7,679 nt of DNA from NCBI GenBank assembly GCA_910588565.1, contig CAJUPF010000107.1, forward strand, positions 1 to 7,679, in the 5' to 3' direction. The notes under the pieces are model-generated. The model saw nothing but the letters and a program-made list of their open reading frames with translations, did no database searches and was not told the origin of the DNA. Shown here one piece after another: positions 6,429 to 7,679 of this stretch (the stretch's first letter is position 1; every line of letters begins with the position of its first letter). The translations under genes were made by a program, and so were the position numbers. Origin of the DNA: an uncultured Lachnospiraceae bacterium. Its GTDB lineage: Bacteria; Bacillota; Clostridia; Lachnospirales; Lachnospiraceae.

Positions 6429-6481
6429 ATTTTGCACAACAGTAAAAATAACGGAGCAGTTATTCTGGCATTTGGATGTTG

Positions 6482-6534
6482 GCTGCATAAACGGCGCCGT
6501 CTTGCGACAGGCGAAGGCGTACCGTTTTGGCGGC
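6482..6534 (+). repeat. Structured inverted repeat between the flavoprotein and reductase genes
   Basis: GCTGC (6482-6486) pairs with GCGGC (6530-6534). AAACGG (6489-6494) pairs with CCGTTT (6522-6527), and CGCC (6495-6498) pairs with GGCG (6516-6519) across a two-base bulge. A GTC-TTGC-GAC hairpin (6499-6508) lies inside. The perfect palindrome ACGGCGCCGT is at 6491-6500. No T tract follows, so it is not a simple terminator. The genes around it are probably cotranscribed across the 152-base gap, and this hairpin could set transcript processing or stability. I see no gene in the gap. Confidence 0.5.
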
Positions 6535-6580
6535 ATATCATAATACTATGGCATTTGAAAGATGTAAGGAGGAAAAAGTT

Positions 6581-7531
6581 ATGGGATGTACAATTAAGCC
6601 CGAAGAAATCAAAAGAGTGAAAGGATTGGGATTCCTGAATAATAAGGGAACCGATTTATTCAACGGACGTATTATTACCGTAAATGGTAAAATTACAGCA
6701 GAGCAGACGAAGGTAATTGCCGAGGCTGCGGAAAAATATGGCAATGGTGACGTGGAATTTACAACACGTCTTACCGTAGAAGTAAGAGGGATTCACTTTG
6801 ATAATATCGAGCCATTCCGTGAGTATATTGCAAAAGCCGGGCTTGAGACCGGCGGTACCGGTTCTCTGGTTCGTCCGGTAGTTTCCTGTAAAGGAACCAC
6901 TTGCCAGTACGGATTATATGATACGTTTGATTTATCAGAAAAGATTCATGAGCGTTTTTACAAAGGATACCGCACTGTAAAATTACCGCACAAATTTAAA
7001 ATTGCAACCGGAGGCTGCCCGAATAACTGTGTAAAACCGGATTTGAATGATCTTGGTATCGTAGGACAGCTGGTACCGAATGTAGATGAAGATATGTGCA
7101 ACGGCTGTAAAAAATGCCAGGTGGAGACAGCCTGTCCTATGGGCGCAGCGAAGCTGGATGACGGAATGCTTGCGATTGATAAAGATACCTGCAATAACTG
7201 CGGCCGCTGTATAGAAAAATGTCCGTTTGACGTAATTGAAGAAGGCACGCCGGCATTCCGCATTTACATTGGCGGCAGATGGGGAAAGAAAGTGGCGCAT
7301 GGACAGCCGTTATCCAAGATTTTTACATCGGAAGAAGAAATGCTTGATACAGTGGAAAAAGCAATCCTTTTATTCCGTGATCAAGGTAAGACAGGAGAAC
7401 GGTTTGCAGATACCATTGCAAGAATTGGATTTGAAGAAGTGGAAAAACAGCTTCTGTCAAATGAACTTCTGGAACGGAAACAGGAAATCTTAGATGCCAA
7501 ACTGCATGTGGTTGGGGGAGCAACCTGTTAA
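6581..7531 (+). CDS. AsrC-like siroheme sulfite/nitrite reductase with two 4Fe-4S ferredoxin motifs
   Basis: This 316-residue protein belongs to the nitrite/sulfite reductase hemoprotein family, close to anaerobic sulfite reductase subunit C, which reduces sulfite to sulfide at a siroheme coupled to a 4Fe-4S cluster. The N-terminal half-domain (about 20-90) includes TTRLTVEVRG (61-70), whose arginines match anion-binding positions. Siroheme-cluster ligands are C103 and C108 in SCKGTTCQYG and C146 and C150 in GGCPNNC, preceded by lysines K138 and K140 in PHKFKIATGG. A ferredoxin insert follows with C173, C176, C179, C185 (spacing 2, 2, 5) and C204, C207, C210, C214 (spacing 2, 2, 3). TAAGGAGG at 6565-6572 selects ATG 6581; an in-frame ATG at 6527 lies upstream of it and is rejected. 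The first siroheme-ligand pair is spaced CX4C rather than the usual CX5C. Sulfite is the likely substrate from context, with nitrite not excluded. AsrA and AsrB are not seen. Confidence 0.9.
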   Translation: MGCTIKPEEIKRVKGLGFLNNKGTDLFNGRIITVNGKITAEQTKVIAEAAEKYGNGDVEFTTRLTVEVRGIHFDNIEPFREYIAKAGLETGGTGSLVRPVVSCKGTTCQYGLYDTFDLSEKIHERFYKGYRTVKLPHKFKIATGGCPNNCVKPDLNDLGIVGQLVPNVDEDMCNGCKKCQVETACPMGAAKLDDGMLAIDKDTCNNCGRCIEKCPFDVIEEGTPAFRIYIGGRWGKKVAHGQPLSKIFTSEEEMLDTVEKAILLFRDQGKTGERFADTIARIGFEEVEKQLLSNELLERKQEILDAKLHVVGGATC

Positions 7532-7610
7532 TTACATTCCGTAAATTTTTGTTTGCTTCTGCTTTGGCGGTCGTAGGATTTAAAATTAAATTCAAAGATG
7601 TATATTTGCT

Positions 7611-7646
7611 GTTACTATTCACGGGCCCTGCACCCCGCTGCAGGGC
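7611..7646. repeat. Hairpin repeat at the right edge, probably cut by the window end
   Basis: GCCCTGC (7625-7631) pairs perfectly with GCAGGGC (7640-7646) around ACCCCGCT. It is preceded by GTTACTATTCACGG (7611-7624), whose reverse complement closely matches the CCGTGAACTGTAAC at the window start. No T tract follows, so termination of the reductase gene here is not supported. A dispersed palindromic repeat that continues past the window edge is likely. The 148 bases after 7531 hold no convincing gene. Confidence 0.45.
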
Positions 7647-7679
7647 ATCCGGCCAATAAAGCAGTGGTTTCAAGCATCC

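Noticed and set aside
6432..6620. Small open frame between the flavoprotein and the reductase
   Set aside because: It begins with TTG, lacks a ribosome binding site, overlaps the reductase start and coincides with the structured hairpin. Its residues are not protein-like for any family I recognise.
7532..7560. Intrinsic terminator right after the reductase gene
   Set aside because: TTAC/GTAA around ATTCC is followed by ATTTTTG, but a four-pair AT-rich stem is too weak to support a terminator call.

Overview
The window looks like a chromosomal segment of a gut-type Firmicute, most likely Lachnospiraceae or a related Clostridia lineage. That placement is an inference from strong AGGAGG-type ribosome binding sites, moderate GC, C5-pathway tetrapyrrole genes, an anaerobic sulfite-reductase-type protein and short palindromic repeats between genes. 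No taxonomic marker gene is present. The locus reads as a siroheme and sulfur-redox block: cofactor synthesis on the left, a LysR-type regulator in the middle, and a persulfide/CoA-disulfide reductase plus a siroheme sulfite/nitrite reductase on the right.

Left part (1-1019 and on to 3467). A perfect 16-bp hairpin lies at 17-54. A tRNA-Pro(GGG) follows at 131-205 with its own promoter, and a hairpin plus T tract comes after it. Next is a tight plus-strand operon of three genes. The first is a precorrin-2 dehydrogenase/sirohydrochlorin ferrochelatase-type protein (411-1019), the second is hemB (1033-2004) and the third is hemL (2199-3467). HemL makes 5-aminolevulinate, HemB condenses it to porphobilinogen, and the first protein performs the closing step or steps to siroheme. 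hemA, hemC, hemD and the uroporphyrinogen methyltransferase are not here. A palindromic MITE-like element of about 166 bp sits between hemB and hemL, and its terminal repeat encodes the last residues and stop codon of HemB.

Middle part (3563-4805). A LysR-family regulator runs on the minus strand, convergent with hemL and divergent from the redox genes. The 334-bp divergent region contains a LysR-style dyad, overlapping divergent promoter elements and an elaborate inverted-repeat region (about 4603-4786). That region can fold into mutually exclusive stems, one of them terminator-like, ending about 10 bases before the Shine-Dalgarno of the next gene. It is either a regulatory leader RNA or a second palindromic element turned into a leader, and it is the best candidate here for something undescribed.

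Right part (4806-7679). A CoA-disulfide reductase-like flavoprotein with a C-terminal rhodanese domain (540 aa) is followed, after a 152-base gap holding a structured inverted repeat, by an AsrC-like siroheme/4Fe-4S reductase with a built-in two-cluster ferredoxin domain (316 aa). The usual AsrA and AsrB electron-transfer partners are not in the window, so the flavoprotein may feed the reductase or act on the same sulfur species. The window ends in a hairpin repeat whose edge resembles the hairpin at the window start.
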